Translations under genes and position numbers: made by a program | Source: Candidatus Borrarchaeum weybense | GTDB lineage: Archaea; Asgardarchaeota; Sifarchaeia; Borrarchaeales; Borrarchaeaceae | Length of the DNA stretch: 64,000 nucleotides | Direction of reading: 5' to 3' | NCBI GenBank assembly: GCA_019057385.1 | Contig: JAHQJS010000006.1 | Span: forward strand, 248,001 to 312,000 | The notes under the pieces: model-generated | Told to the model about the DNA's origin: nothing | The model's input: the letters and a program-made list of their open reading frames with translations, nothing else | Database searches by the model: none | In this document: piece after piece, positions 44,727 through 54,449 of the stretch | Layout of the letters: each line of letters starts with the position of its first letter | How positions within the stretch are numbered: position 1 is the stretch's first letter

Positions 44727-46457
44727 TCATCTAAAAATGTCATTTAGCGTTTCCGTACGTTTCAATTTTGCGATAAAAGTAACTAGAATATAACCTATTG
44801 AACTCGTTAAAGCAATAAAAAGTGCTCTCGCAAAGATTGTGAGAAGATCTGTGTGAAAATAAATTCCCACCTCGAATATATAGAATATCCAAAAGTTAAT
44901 GAATGTATAGATCGCATTACTTGTTCTTATTCCTGATATAAGCATCCCTGAACCGAATAGGGCCGCAATGAGGACTGAAAGTAGAGTTATTGGGAGAAGT
45001 AACGATTCAAATGAGATATCAGTTCTTCCTTGGAAGATAAACATGGCTGTCATCATTCCTATAACGATAGCGGCACATAAAACACTGAAATCAACCTGTA
45101 GAGATGATATCGTCATATAGGATCTCAAATCTACACGATCAGTTCTTTTCTCATCATAACGCGCCCATTTCGTCAACTTCATCAATATTCCTTCAAATGA
45201 TTGAGTGATCTCATGTGGGAGATTCTTACGGAAGAAACGTATGGCGATAAGCCAACCAATGAAATGGAAGAAAAGTATGCTTAGCGCAAATGTGCTAAAG
45301 AAGACAAAGCCAAAGTCGTCATATAAGGAAAACCACACTCTCCACTTTACAACTCTATAGAAAAAGACTGCGCATGTATAACAATAATATAACACCATAT
45401 CACCTAATTGAGGACCCACAGGTCTACCGAGAAAATACAGAATAAGTAGAGGGATTGTCCAGACGATATATTGCTCACTCATATATCTATTTAATAGCAT
45501 GAATACAAGTAAGAAAATTGTTGATTCTTCAAGCAGACCAAACTTTATATTAATGATCTCTCTCTTTACGAAAATTAGCAAGGTAAATAGCCATCCCACT
45601 CCCTGAATTACCATTATGACAGAACGTTCTTTTATAGAAATACTTGTTCTAGAGATAAAATAAAATAGAATTCGATAAATTGACAGGCCTCTTGTGCCCC
45701 CTACGGCTAACAAGACAGAAGTATAGGCGTCAAAAGATAATATTAGGTATGGTACAGAAATAAGAATACAAAATATTGTTACTATGGCGTTATACTCTAT
45801 AATGCGTTGCCATCTTTTTTCCTTTTGTCTTATAAAATATAGGACTACTATAGGGAGAAGCACAATCGGGAATAGCTTGTACATTACACCAATACCAAGT
45901 GAGAACGCGCTGAATCTTACCCTTTCTTTGATTAGCAGATAAAGTGCTAACAACATGAACATAGTGGGAATCGAATCAAAATGTCCAAAAATGACTGTCT
46001 GAAAATAAATCCACGGATTTAACAGAAAAAGTGCACTTGTGTAATAAGCCAGACGTTCATTATGAGTGTATTCAATGATCATTTTGTAAATCAGAAAGCC
46101 TAAAATTATCTCAGAAAATACAATCGGTAATTTAAAGTAAAATATATTCTTTCCCGCAATTAAGACTACTAGTGCTTCCGTATAGTAGAATATCGGTAGA
46201 TATTTTATGTCCCCTCTTCCGTAAGGTGATTGCCCCTGCAATAATATGTCTACCGCCTGATAAACTACTTGAATATCATAAGTATGTGCAAAGAAGGATG
46301 CATAAACAAGTCGTGTAAGAAGTCCGAAAAGAAGAAGGATATATATCTTGGTTTCTCTAACCTTCTCAATACGATCTAAAAGTAGTATCCATGGGATTAG
46401 CATAAGAAGGGTGGAAAGACAAAGCGCGCTCTCTTGGAAATAAAGCAACCCTACCAT
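44727..46457 (-). CDS. GT-C-like mannosyltransferase family membrane protein
   Basis: 576 residues with about 13 TM helices. Near the start, FFAHTYDIQVVYQAVDILLQGQSPY supplies the loop-1 acidic residue seen in GT-C/GT87-like polyprenyl-phosphomannose-dependent enzymes. FLLNPWIYFQTVIFGHFDSIPTMF and VMYKLFPIVLLP are further family marks. The last ~130 residues contain four more helices. It likely adds mannose or another hexose from a lipid donor to a glycan. Neighbour genes do not define the product. Confidence 0.72.
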   Translation of the reverse strand: MVGLLYFQESALCLSTLLMLIPWILLLDRIEKVRETKIYILLLFGLLTRLVYASFFAHTYDIQVVYQAVDILLQGQSPYGRGDIKYLPIFYYTEALVVLIAGKNIFYFKLPIVFSEIILGFLIYKMIIEYTHNERLAYYTSALFLLNPWIYFQTVIFGHFDSIPTMFMLLALYLLIKERVRFSAFSLGIGVMYKLFPIVLLPIVVLYFIRQKEKRWQRIIEYNAIVTIFCILISVPYLILSFDAYTSVLLAVGGTRGLSIYRILFYFISRTSISIKERSVIMVIQGVGWLFTLLIFVKREIINIKFGLLEESTIFLLVFMLLNRYMSEQYIVWTIPLLILYFLGRPVGPQLGDMVLYYCYTCAVFFYRVVKWRVWFSLYDDFGFVFFSTFALSILFFHFIGWLIAIRFFRKNLPHEITQSFEGILMKLTKWARYDEKRTDRVDLRSYMTISSLQVDFSVLCAAIVIGMMTAMFIFQGRTDISFESLLLPITLLSVLIAALFGSGMLISGIRTSNAIYTFINFWIFYIFEVGIYFHTDLLTIFARALFIALTSSIGYILVTFIAKLKRTETLNDIFR

Positions 46458-46679
46458 GTTGTACTCCCCTAATTTCGGCCGATTTCCTTATACAGCCAAA
46501 ATTTGCTATTTTTTCTAATAAAAGTTGGTGTGTTTAGTATTTTTTTATAGTATTTGCATAAAATATTAATAATCCTTTTGAATGCTAATGGTCAACAAAA
46601 TGGTAAAAAGCCGGAAGGATTCCAGTTTCTTAATATATAAAAATGCAAATTGTTCTTTTAAATAGTCGAGGAGAGAATT

Positions 46680-47105
46680 ATGTTTTCTGGGATTCAAAGT
46701 CCCTATCTAGGAATTATAATTCTAATAATCGTTTCTCTAGGAGTTACACTATTTCTAACGAAATATTCTTATTTGGATAAGCTTGCAAAAGATAAAAAGG
46801 AGAATTGGTTGCCTGTTTTATTTTTAGCATCATTCATAATCTATGGTTTATTCTTTTCATTAGTGACATTATTTCGAGCAGAACCAGAACAGATCGCAAC
46901 AATTAGTAATGATATCTTCCAAGTGAATATTGGATTTACATTAATCATCTTAGGTTGTGGCCTTGCTATATTTTTCACAACCACAGAATATCAATTTAAG
47001 CAGGACTACACTTCAAAGCTTTTGATAGGTTTATCTGGCGTTCTTGCTATTATTGGCTTCATACTTATCATTAGTACTGGATTAGTTTATCATAAACTCT
47101 TATGA
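46680..47105 (+). CDS. Small four-helix membrane protein
   Basis: 141 residues with four TM helices (LGIIILIIVSLGVTLFL; LPVLFLASFIIYGLFFSLVTLF; TLIILGCGLAIFF; LSGVLAIIGFILIISTGLVY) and short loops. No recognised family. The start is strongly supported by GGAGAGAATT-ATG. It lies between two divergent or unrelated genes and may be monocistronic. Confidence 0.65.
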   Translation: MFSGIQSPYLGIIILIIVSLGVTLFLTKYSYLDKLAKDKKENWLPVLFLASFIIYGLFFSLVTLFRAEPEQIATISNDIFQVNIGFTLIILGCGLAIFFTTTEYQFKQDYTSKLLIGLSGVLAIIGFILIISTGLVYHKLL

Positions 47106-47222
47106 ACTAACTCCCACCATATCAAGGAGTCTTCTTGCGTATTAAACATAAATCTTTATTATGTGTGTATTCATTGCGAGAGACACCATAAGAGACGCAA
47201 CCGCCTTTATTGAGGTATATAT

Positions 47223-48503
47223 GTGAAAGCAGTTATTATTGCAGCTGGAAAAGGCACGCGAATGAAGCCATTTACTCTCTCCAGACCAAAACCGCTTATT
47301 CCAGTAGCTGGAAAACCGCTTATTGAGCATACTATTACATCACTTAATAATTGTGGGATAACGGAAATCATCGTTGTGATCGGATATATGAAAGCTCAGA
47401 TGCAGAATTATTTTGAAAGGATATCAACACAATTATTTCAAGGCTTGAAAATCACGCTTGTCGAACAAAATGAGCAAAAAGGCACAGCACATGCCTTAAA
47501 ATTTGTGGAAGATTTCATAGATGAAGCATTCATGTTGATAAACGGTGATATAATCACAAGTGAAAAAAATTTTGAAGATGTGCTCAAAAGATATGATCAG
47601 AAAAGTGCACCCATCTTTTCATTAACACAGGTAGCAGATCCTTCAAATTTTGGGATTGTTGATTTAGATGCAGATGATCGCATTAAGAAGATCGTAGAAA
47701 AGCCCGCTGCCGAAAATGCCCCAAGTAACCTCGCCAATGCAGGCATTTATATCCTTCCCCCTCAGATCTTTGATGCCGTTAAAGAGACCTCGGTATCTTC
47801 TCGAGACGAATATGAACTCACGGATTCGATTCAAAAGTTGATTGATAATGGGTTCTCTTTCTATGGACACACCCTATCTGAATGGTGGGTGGATTGTGGA
47901 TTACCCTGGGATCTTCTTAGAATAAATGAGCAGATATTACAAGAATCAAAATTAAGAAATGAAGGTGAAGTTGAGGAAGGAGCGCGTTTAAAAGGTCCTG
48001 TTGGTGTTGGTAAGAATTCAATAATTCGTGCAGGAGCATACATACAAGGACCTGTACTTATTGGCATGGACTCTGAGATAGGCCCTAATAATTACATCAG
48101 ACCATATACTTTTGTTGGAAACGACGTAAGAATAGGCAATGCAGTCGAAATTAAAAGCAGTATAATATTTGATCACACACGTATTGGACATCTTTCTTAT
48201 GTTGGAGATTCAATAATTGGCGAGAACTGCAATTTTGGTGCAGGAACAAAAGTAGCAAATTTAAGGCTAGATAATAAAACGATAAAAGTTACTATTAAGG
48301 GAAAACGTGTCGACAGTGGACGAAGGAAGTTAGGTATTTTCATGGGCGATAACGTAAAGACTGGAATTAATGTTAGTTTTATGCCTGGAGTGAAAATTGG
48401 CCCAAGTTCAGCGATTGGATCTGAGATAGTAGTCTCGCGAGATGTTTCTGCAAATTCCTTCCTTCAAATTCGTCAAGATTTAGAAACGGCGGAGTGGCGT
48501 TAG
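47223..48503 (+). CDS. Bifunctional sugar-1-phosphate nucleotidylyltransferase with acyltransferase-like beta-helix
   Basis: 426 residues from a GTG. The N-terminal nucleotidylyltransferase has AVIIAAGKGTRMKPFTLSRPKPLIPVAGKPLIEH, FMLINGDII and EWWVDCGLPWD. The C-terminal ~180 residues are a left-handed beta-helix (GVGKNSIIRAGAYIQGPVLIG, NFGAGTKVANLRLDNK). This is the archaeal GlmU-like arrangement, producing UDP-GlcNAc (or dTDP-glucose) from sugar-1-phosphate, with acetylation of glucosamine-1-P possible. It supplies the Alg7-like enzyme encoded 5 kb upstream. Confidence 0.9.
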   Translation: MKAVIIAAGKGTRMKPFTLSRPKPLIPVAGKPLIEHTITSLNNCGITEIIVVIGYMKAQMQNYFERISTQLFQGLKITLVEQNEQKGTAHALKFVEDFIDEAFMLINGDIITSEKNFEDVLKRYDQKSAPIFSLTQVADPSNFGIVDLDADDRIKKIVEKPAAENAPSNLANAGIYILPPQIFDAVKETSVSSRDEYELTDSIQKLIDNGFSFYGHTLSEWWVDCGLPWDLLRINEQILQESKLRNEGEVEEGARLKGPVGVGKNSIIRAGAYIQGPVLIGMDSEIGPNNYIRPYTFVGNDVRIGNAVEIKSSIIFDHTRIGHLSYVGDSIIGENCNFGAGTKVANLRLDNKTIKVTIKGKRVDSGRRKLGIFMGDNVKTGINVSFMPGVKIGPSSAIGSEIVVSRDVSANSFLQIRQDLETAEWR

Positions 48504-48513
48504 TATTTGAAAA

Positions 48514-49122
48514 CTAACTCCTTATTTCACTAACTTGACTTATTATTTGACAACAAAGACCACTAACAAAGCATTTTCCTTCGCAATCGATGACTTTAAC
48601 AACTCTTGGTTCAAGTAAACATTTTGATTTTGTTTCAGGGGTATAATAGGGGCAATCACCTGTATTTGAACTAAATTCTTCAAGTAAAGCAGTAATTCGG
48701 TCTTCTCTTACTCTAGGATCAAGTTTATGATGATTATCGGTTTCTGTAGCGGAAATCATGTCATTACAAAGACTTAATTGCTCTTGCGTGATTTGGAAAG
48801 ACTCATTATATTTTTTTATCAATGAAATTGCAATAGTAGGAGAAAGTACCGCATTCTGAAACGCTGAAAGACCCACATAGATCTCTACTAGCAATTCCAC
48901 AAGAGATCCTTGGAATTTTTTGTATATCTCTTCAGGAAAAGACCTCGCGTTCAAGGAATAATATTCCCAAAAGATGTCTATTAAATGGAGCAAAATATCA
49001 CAGTTTTGCATTGTTTTATTTATGTTTTTCTTATTTATGTTACTCACATTGTTGTTTAGTTCATCCATGGCGTTTCCTATAGCATTTAATCGGATTGTAA
49101 TAGCTCGAGGATCAAATTCCAT
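48514..49122 (-). CDS. Hypothetical protein with cysteine-rich C-terminus
   Basis: About 202 residues from the ATG at MEFDPRAITIRL, eleven bases after GAGGG (the track begins at a TTG three codons earlier). The N-terminal ~140 are helical with hydrophobic heptads. The end has seven cysteines (CPYYTPETKSKC, VIDCEGKC, GLCC), suggesting a metal or Fe-S site. I do not recognise the family. It overlaps nothing and converges tightly with the GlmU-like gene (10 bp). Confidence 0.55.
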   Translation of the reverse strand: MEFDPRAITIRLNAIGNAMDELNNNVSNINKKNINKTMQNCDILLHLIDIFWEYYSLNARSFPEEIYKKFQGSLVELLVEIYVGLSAFQNAVLSPTIAISLIKKYNESFQITQEQLSLCNDMISATETDNHHKLDPRVREDRITALLEEFSSNTGDCPYYTPETKSKCLLEPRVVKVIDCEGKCFVSGLCCQIISQVSEIRS

Positions 49123-49259
49123 CAAATTCAAATCCCTCTTTTAGAATTTGATTCTTACCTTAACATGAATATTAATAGTGGTATCATTTGGACTATATTT
49201 CGGTACGATAAAATTAATCTTGAATTAAGGATAGCATGTATTGGAAGTAGGGTTTTTGA

Positions 49260-50852
49260 ATGAAAACGATGAAACTAATCAAAGAGCGCAATTTGGTTAG
49301 AAAAAATTGGCGAGAAATGGATCTTAGAGTTGCACTATGCTATCCTAATAAATATCATATAGGAATGAGTTCTTTTACGATCCATCTAATCCCACATCTT
49401 TTTAATTCCAGAAATAATGTAGTTTGTGAGCGTGTCTTTTTACCTTACACAAAAGCGCAACCAACTTCAATAGAGTCAAACCAACCTCTTAAAAATTTTG
49501 ATCTTATTGGATTTTCTGTACAGTTTGAAACTGATTACCCACATATCGTTAAAATGCTTCTTGATTCTTTCATTCCTCCCTATGCCAGAGAACGAGATGG
49601 TAAAGAATATCCTCTTGTCATTGGTGGAGGACCGTGTATTTCTGCTAATCCCGAACCTATAGCTGATTTTTTCGATTTGTTAGTGGTTGGTGATATAGAA
49701 CCAGTACTTGATAAGATCATTGACCACTGTTTGAAGTTTAAGAATCCCAGAAATCGTCTTAATGAATTATTGGATATGCCTGGCGTATATCTGCCATCGC
49801 TAAATCAGGATACTATCAAAAGTGTCTGGGTAAATGAAATGGACAATATCTTACATCCTTTGCAGCAAATTGTCCCATTGGTTGAGCGTAAAGATAAGGT
49901 CTCTCTGGCATTTGGAAAAACGTTTCTCATGGAAATATCAAGAGGATGTAGCCATGGTTGTCGTTTTTGCCTAATTGGATACACAAACAGACCTTATAGA
50001 GAGAGATCTCTTTCTGTTTTAGAGAAAATAGTTGATAAAGGGATCGAGTTAACTGGCGTTAAGAAAATATCACTGATTGGTGCTGCGATATCTGATTATA
50101 AAAGACTTGAAGATCTTTGCTGGTATATAGTTAACTCTGGTTTAAACTTATCTCTTTCATCTTTACGAGCTGATCGTGTTACTCCATCGCTTATTGAGGC
50201 AATTGCTTCCAGTGGACAACAATCAATTGCCCTTGCTCCTGAAACAGGCACTAATAAACTTAGATATTGTACAAAAAAGCAGATGACAAATGATGATATC
50301 GCTAGGGCTGCGGAAATTGCAGCTGAATATGGAATTCATCATCTGAAACTCTACTATTTAATAGGTTTGCCAAACGAGGAAGAATCTGATTTGAAAGGAA
50401 TAATTGAACAAGCAAAAGAAATCTCACAATTTAAATTTAAAAGAGGTATATCCTTAAGCATAAACCCGTTTGTTCCTAAGGCACATACACCTTTTCAATG
50501 GGATCCACAACCTCCACTTGAAATTCTTAGAGAAAAAAAACGGTTTCTTGAATCTGCTTTACGAAAATTTGCTCCAAAGATTGCTTTAAAATTTCTCGAC
50601 TTTAGATGGGGTAAAATACAAGCCCTTCTTTCGCGCGGAGATCGACACTTGAGTGAAGTAATAAAAACTGTAGCAGAGCGCCATATTACACTTGGTAGTT
50701 GGAGGAAGGCCTTATCTGAAGCAAATATCAAATTAGAAGAGTATTTAAATCGTTTTTCTTTATATGATGAGATGCCTTGGGATCATATTCTGCTTAATTT
50801 TCGAAGAGCCTCATTAATTAAAGAACGAATGCTTGTGGTAAAAGGAAAATAA
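49260..50852 (+). CDS. Radical SAM protein with B12-binding-like N-terminus
   Basis: 530 residues. The N-terminus (LCYPNKYHIGMSSFTIHLIPHLF, then LVIGGGPCISANPEPIADFFD) is like the cobalamin-binding part of YgiQ and TIGR03960-type proteins. The radical SAM motif is EISRGCSHGCRFCLIGYTNRPYRERS (CxxxCxxC). KISLIGAAISDY, LAPETGTNKLR and LYYLIGLPNEEESDL follow. These enzymes do unknown C-C, C-S or methylation chemistry; the family is common in archaea. The gene is followed by a hairpin and a direct repeat. Confidence 0.82.
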   Translation: MKTMKLIKERNLVRKNWREMDLRVALCYPNKYHIGMSSFTIHLIPHLFNSRNNVVCERVFLPYTKAQPTSIESNQPLKNFDLIGFSVQFETDYPHIVKMLLDSFIPPYARERDGKEYPLVIGGGPCISANPEPIADFFDLLVVGDIEPVLDKIIDHCLKFKNPRNRLNELLDMPGVYLPSLNQDTIKSVWVNEMDNILHPLQQIVPLVERKDKVSLAFGKTFLMEISRGCSHGCRFCLIGYTNRPYRERSLSVLEKIVDKGIELTGVKKISLIGAAISDYKRLEDLCWYIVNSGLNLSLSSLRADRVTPSLIEAIASSGQQSIALAPETGTNKLRYCTKKQMTNDDIARAAEIAAEYGIHHLKLYYLIGLPNEEESDLKGIIEQAKEISQFKFKRGISLSINPFVPKAHTPFQWDPQPPLEILREKKRFLESALRKFAPKIALKFLDFRWGKIQALLSRGDRHLSEVIKTVAERHITLGSWRKALSEANIKLEEYLNRFSLYDEMPWDHILLNFRRASLIKERMLVVKGK

Positions 50853-50892
50853 CTATCCACAATTTATGGATAGTAAGCACAATTTATGGATA
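50852..50892 (+). terminator. Hairpin and 15-bp direct repeat after the radical SAM gene
   Basis: ACTATCCA-caattta-TGGATAGT is a perfect 8-bp stem starting at the stop codon (50852-50874). The 15-mer cacaatttatggata occurs at 50858-50872 and again at 50878-50892. No oligo-T run follows, so its role as a terminator is tentative. Confidence 0.4.
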
Positions 50893-50982
50893 ATATGCAA
50901 TCTCACTTGAGATAGTGAAGTATATATAGGGATATTACCATATGAACTGTTCTGACAACAATCAAATGCTTGTGGGATTCCT

Positions 50983-51327
50983 GTGGAATACAAAGAGGTC
51001 AAAAAGAAATATCCATCTATTTATCAGGAACTTCAATTAGAAACTTCAAAAGTGCGCATAAGTAGTTATCGTTCTGATACAAATACTGGAGAGGCTGCAG
51101 TTGTATCAGGACATAATCTTACAGGATATATGCCCGATGTCATTGATTATCTGAGACGTTGTGACAATGAAGCGCAGGCAAAAGAAATAATTGAATTTTT
51201 GAAAGAAAAGGGTGAACTTTCTTCTGAGTATGCAGATCGTCTCATGGCTCAACTTTTAGAGCATGGTGTGCGCAGTTTCGGATCCAAAAAGCCACCTGGT
51301 TGGTATGAGCAGCTGAAAAGTCAGTAA
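50983..51327 (+). CDS. DUF2095-like hypothetical protein
   Basis: 114 residues from a GTG. The sequence has YLRRCDNEAQAKEIIEFLKEKGELSSEYADRLMAQLLEHGVRSFGSKKPPGWY, which resembles the archaeal DUF2095 family of small acidic proteins with no known function. An AGGGATATT-type TATA or BRE may lie near 50930. It is convergent with the S3Ae gene, 29 bp apart. Confidence 0.65.
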   Translation: MEYKEVKKKYPSIYQELQLETSKVRISSYRSDTNTGEAAVVSGHNLTGYMPDVIDYLRRCDNEAQAKEIIEFLKEKGELSSEYADRLMAQLLEHGVRSFGSKKPPGWYEQLKSQ

Positions 51328-51356
51328 ATGTTTGAATCAAACTTGCAAATATATAT

Positions 51357-51986
51357 TTATGCTGCTGCTTCAGATACAGGCTCAGGCTCAACTTCGGGAA
51401 TCACATCAGGTACCCGTGTCACTTTTGATTTCATGATTTCACATTTTCTCAAAGCCGTTACTTTCTTCGCTGCATTATAGATCTCGCTGCCAACCTTTCC
51501 CAAAACAACTTGCTGTACAAATTGTTGAAATGTAAGTTCTTCTGCCTTCTTTTGGATAATATCTTCCATGATTTTCCGAATTATGTGTTGTTGTGTTGTC
51601 TTAGCACGTGATAGAGTAAGAACGATTGCTGTGAGCCTTAAAGTATAGCCGTCTTTCGTCGTCACATTAAAAATACCATCAATTCTGGAACTACCTCTTC
51701 TGATGAGGGAACGTAGATAATCTCGTGTGAAAACATGACCCTGATACTCTGTATAAGCAATTTTGTTTTTCACTTCATTAATTTGAAAAAGCAACTTCAC
51801 ATGAATTTGATTAAAATCATTAGTAATGTCGTACAATGTGGTTTCGATCCTTCTACCCACAATTTTTTCTGGATCAACCGCAACAGTCTCACCTATGTCT
51901 AGGTTGCCAAAATAACTTGGTGTTTGAATCTTATACCACTCTTTACTCTTCCATTTGTCTACAGTCCGTCTCCTTCTTTTAGACAA
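51357..51986 (-). CDS. rps3ae: Ribosomal protein eS1 (S3Ae)
   Basis: 209 residues from a TTG, fixed by GGAGGATAGAAA just upstream. Features: RRRRTVDKWKSKEWYKIQTPSYFGNLDIGET, GRRIETTLYDITND, RGSSRIDGIFNVTTKDGYTLR and FVQQVVLGKVGSEIYNAAKK. The acidic alanine-rich tail (EVEPEPVSEAAA) is disordered. In many archaea this gene closes the S15-GAN/RecJ-Pcc1-S3Ae cluster; here a cupin gene has been inserted before it. Confidence 0.95.
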   Translation of the reverse strand: MSKRRRRTVDKWKSKEWYKIQTPSYFGNLDIGETVAVDPEKIVGRRIETTLYDITNDFNQIHVKLLFQINEVKNKIAYTEYQGHVFTRDYLRSLIRRGSSRIDGIFNVTTKDGYTLRLTAIVLTLSRAKTTQQHIIRKIMEDIIQKKAEELTFQQFVQQVVLGKVGSEIYNAAKKVTALRKCEIMKSKVTRVPDVIPEVEPEPVSEAAA

Positions 51987-52209
51987 TTTCTATCCTCCAT
52001 AAACATTTCATAAGACTATTAGCGTCTCTTGAATTAACGAAATAATGATCAATTAATTTCGTGAATGATCTGGATAATGTGAATATCGAATGAAAAAACA
52101 ATTTAAAAGTTTTGTTTAGCTGCAGCTACACAAAAAAGTCAGATTGTTCTTTGACAAGATTTTTGATAACTTAGATTGTCGCTTTTATGATCAAAAAAAA
52201 TAGGCGTAT

Positions 52210-52560
52210 TTATCTTCCTGGTGCCAGGAAGAATGCCATTACAAGCCTTTCTTTGCCAGTGTTCTTGATGTAATGCTTTATCCCTTTAGGTATCCACAAT
52301 GCGTCTCCAGGACTAATTTGTGTCTCTTTTTCGTCTTCTCCATACCAGACCGTCCCTGTGCCACTTACACAGTAATAGACTTCTGCTTGAGGGGGATCGT
52401 CATGGGCATGGGGATCTAATCCTTCGCCTGGTTCAAAGTCCCCCATTACAAACATGGCTTCTTTACTTCCTATAGTGTCCTTAGTGAAGAATATTCTAAT
52501 GGATCCTCCCAAGATCTTTTTTACTTCGGTCTCATGGAAATTCATCTTTTTAACTGACAT
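52210..52560 (-). CDS. Cupin-domain protein
   Basis: 116 residues with the two cupin motifs. Motif 1 (GLDPHAHDDPPQAEVYYCVSGTGTVWYG) has two histidines and a glutamate; motif 2 (SPGDALWIPKGIKHYIKNTGKERLVMAFF) has the third histidine. Small mononuclear-metal cupins act as isomerases, dioxygenases or sugar-binding proteins; the substrate is unknown. It interrupts the usual pcc1-S3Ae adjacency with its own ATG and an SD-like AATGGTGAT. Confidence 0.85.
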   Translation of the reverse strand: MSVKKMNFHETEVKKILGGSIRIFFTKDTIGSKEAMFVMGDFEPGEGLDPHAHDDPPQAEVYYCVSGTGTVWYGEDEKETQISPGDALWIPKGIKHYIKNTGKERLVMAFFLAPGR

Positions 52561-52643
52561 TTTAAATCACCATTCTTTCTTTTTTAAGATCACAATATAA
52601 AATCATTAGGTTTTAAGTATAAATCATGGTGCTAGTTTGTTAT

Positions 52644-52931
52644 CTATTCTGACGGACGCCTTCCTTTGTTGTCGATTTCCTCTTTCTCGCGTATATGAAT
52701 TAGCAGTGTATCAAGAGTTTTAAGAAAAAGTTTAACTGACTCTGTTGCTTCGACATTTATCTTTAAGAAGTCATCATCGTTTTGTTCAAAATTAATATTC
52801 AATGTTGGATGATCTTCCATCCCTTTTTCCTTTAAGTATAGAAAAATATCTTTCACAAAACGAGGAGATGGGTACTTAATCTTTAATTTTGCCTTAGTTT
52901 GTTTAATCAACTTATCCGTCGTCTTGGACAT
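52644..52931 (-). CDS. KEOPS subunit Pcc1-like protein
   Basis: 95 residues from the ATG at MSKTTDKLIK; the track start is eight codons earlier. The pattern (AKLKIKYPSPRFVKDIFLYLKEKG, then INVEATESVKLFLKTLDTLLIHIREKEEI) matches the Pcc1/CTAG dimer fold that helps KEOPS make t6A on tRNA. The acceptor residues cannot be verified. Its beginning overlaps the end of the GAN-like gene, so the two are translationally coupled, as in other archaea. Confidence 0.75.
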   Translation of the reverse strand: MSKTTDKLIKQTKAKLKIKYPSPRFVKDIFLYLKEKGMEDHPTLNINFEQNDDDFLKINVEATESVKLFLKTLDTLLIHIREKEEIDNKGRRPSE

Positions 52932-54405
52932 TTTTAACAGACTCTGATTTTGCAAATTGTTTGTCTATATTTTTGCGTACTAATTTTATGTACTCTTGCT
53001 CTTTTTCCAAAGGTACTCTTGCGCCTGCAGCTATATCATGCCCACCTGCTTCCACACCTTCTATGCCTTGTGCAGCGTCACTAAGTGCTTTTCCGATGCT
53101 TATGCCTTTACTTACTAATTTCTCAGTTGAGCGACCTGAAACTTTAATAAAGCCTTCACCTTCCTGAAGTGCTATTCCAAGGACGATCTTTTCAGAAGAG
53201 AGCATGTTACTGCTTCTAGCAAGTCCAACAACTGTTCCAATTATTCGATCATCCACAAGTCTTTTTCCATCGAAAATCTGTACATTTTCAAAATCTACTA
53301 TTCTCTCGATATTATCACTTATGAGTGAAATGTGGTCAGAAAGTCGAGTTCGATATTTTGAGAGTACGTCCTCTGCATCTTTATAGGCTCTTTTACGGTC
53401 TCCCATACATAGCGCAACGCCCACACCTGCTGAACCCATTCGACCACATGCATTTAGGCAAGAGGCGAATTCTCGTGCGTCTCTTAAAATTCCGCCCTCT
53501 TTTTCTTTAACTAGTGTATACACATTCCCAACAATACTCTGCGCTTCATCTGATGAAACGCCATGCTGTAGACTTCTTGTGATGAGAGCGCTAACTAACT
53601 TTGTTCGTTCCTCAGTAGTCAAATCAGCAATTGATCTCCATTCATCTCCCTTTTTTAGTGGAATTTGAAGTTCTACCAATAACTTAAAGCACGCATCACG
53701 GTTTCCAGTAATACTTGGAATAAACGGGTCAGTGGTGTATTCTAAAGCGGTATGAACGGGTCGTGTCATTCTACCAAATAGCCTAAGATCTTTCTTAACC
53801 TCAAGGACTTGTGCATTTACTGCGTCGTCAACAATATTTTTATTTAATCCAATAAATGATCCTTGCTCACCTTTATCTTGCCGATCTCCGATAGAGCCAA
53901 CAACAGCTAAAGCGGATAGATCCTTATTTTCTTCATGTATAGCCCTGGCTACAAAATAACTCACACCAGCGCCACTTACATCGTATGATCCATTGATTTC
54001 AAAAAGATGCGGGTTGAGTTGAAAAACTCCGTCTTCAGCACCAATTGGAGGGTGATGGTCCAGTATAACAACTTTGGTTTTTTTCGTATCAAGGTATTTT
54101 CTCACGATATCTAATTGACCAGATCCTAAATCAGTAAAAATGAAAAGATTAACATTTTCTTTCCCTTTAGAGAGTGTAGCCATAATGTCTTCTTCAAGTT
54201 GTCGAATAATTGAAACCTGAAAACTTGCTCCAGCACGATATAAAGTAGTTGCGATTATCCCTGCTGCAGTAATCCCATCTGTATCTAAATGAGAAACGAT
54301 TTTGGTCTGTCCGTTGTTATTTTTTATTGCATCTTTAATTACGTCTGCAATATCTTCTGCTTTTTTCAAAAAATCGTCATATTTCTTTTCCATAGCCTCC
54401 ACCAT
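52912..54405 (-). CDS. GAN/RecJ-like DHH-family phosphoesterase
   Basis: About 497 residues from the ATG at MVEAMEKKYDD (a second ATG is four codons on). The track extends another 109 codons, but that part lies in the inserted TnpB element. DHH motifs: VSHLDTDGITAAGI, IFTDLGSGQ and VVILDHHPPIG. The DHHA1 end contains GRSTEKLVSKGISIGKALSDAAQGIEGVEAGGHDIAAGA. Archaeal homologues are GINS-associated nucleases (Cdc45/RecJ-like). Normally next to S15; here an IS200/IS605 element separates them. Confidence 0.85.
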   Translation of the reverse strand: MVEAMEKKYDDFLKKAEDIADVIKDAIKNNNGQTKIVSHLDTDGITAAGIIATTLYRAGASFQVSIIRQLEEDIMATLSKGKENVNLFIFTDLGSGQLDIVRKYLDTKKTKVVILDHHPPIGAEDGVFQLNPHLFEINGSYDVSGAGVSYFVARAIHEENKDLSALAVVGSIGDRQDKGEQGSFIGLNKNIVDDAVNAQVLEVKKDLRLFGRMTRPVHTALEYTTDPFIPSITGNRDACFKLLVELQIPLKKGDEWRSIADLTTEERTKLVSALITRSLQHGVSSDEAQSIVGNVYTLVKEKEGGILRDAREFASCLNACGRMGSAGVGVALCMGDRKRAYKDAEDVLSKYRTRLSDHISLISDNIERIVDFENVQIFDGKRLVDDRIIGTVVGLARSSNMLSSEKIVLGIALQEGEGFIKVSGRSTEKLVSKGISIGKALSDAAQGIEGVEAGGHDIAAGARVPLEKEQEYIKLVRKNIDKQFAKSESVKNVQDDG

Positions 54406-54449
54406 CGCCGTAATAAACGTGTGGAGATAGTTTATACTGTCTCCGCAAG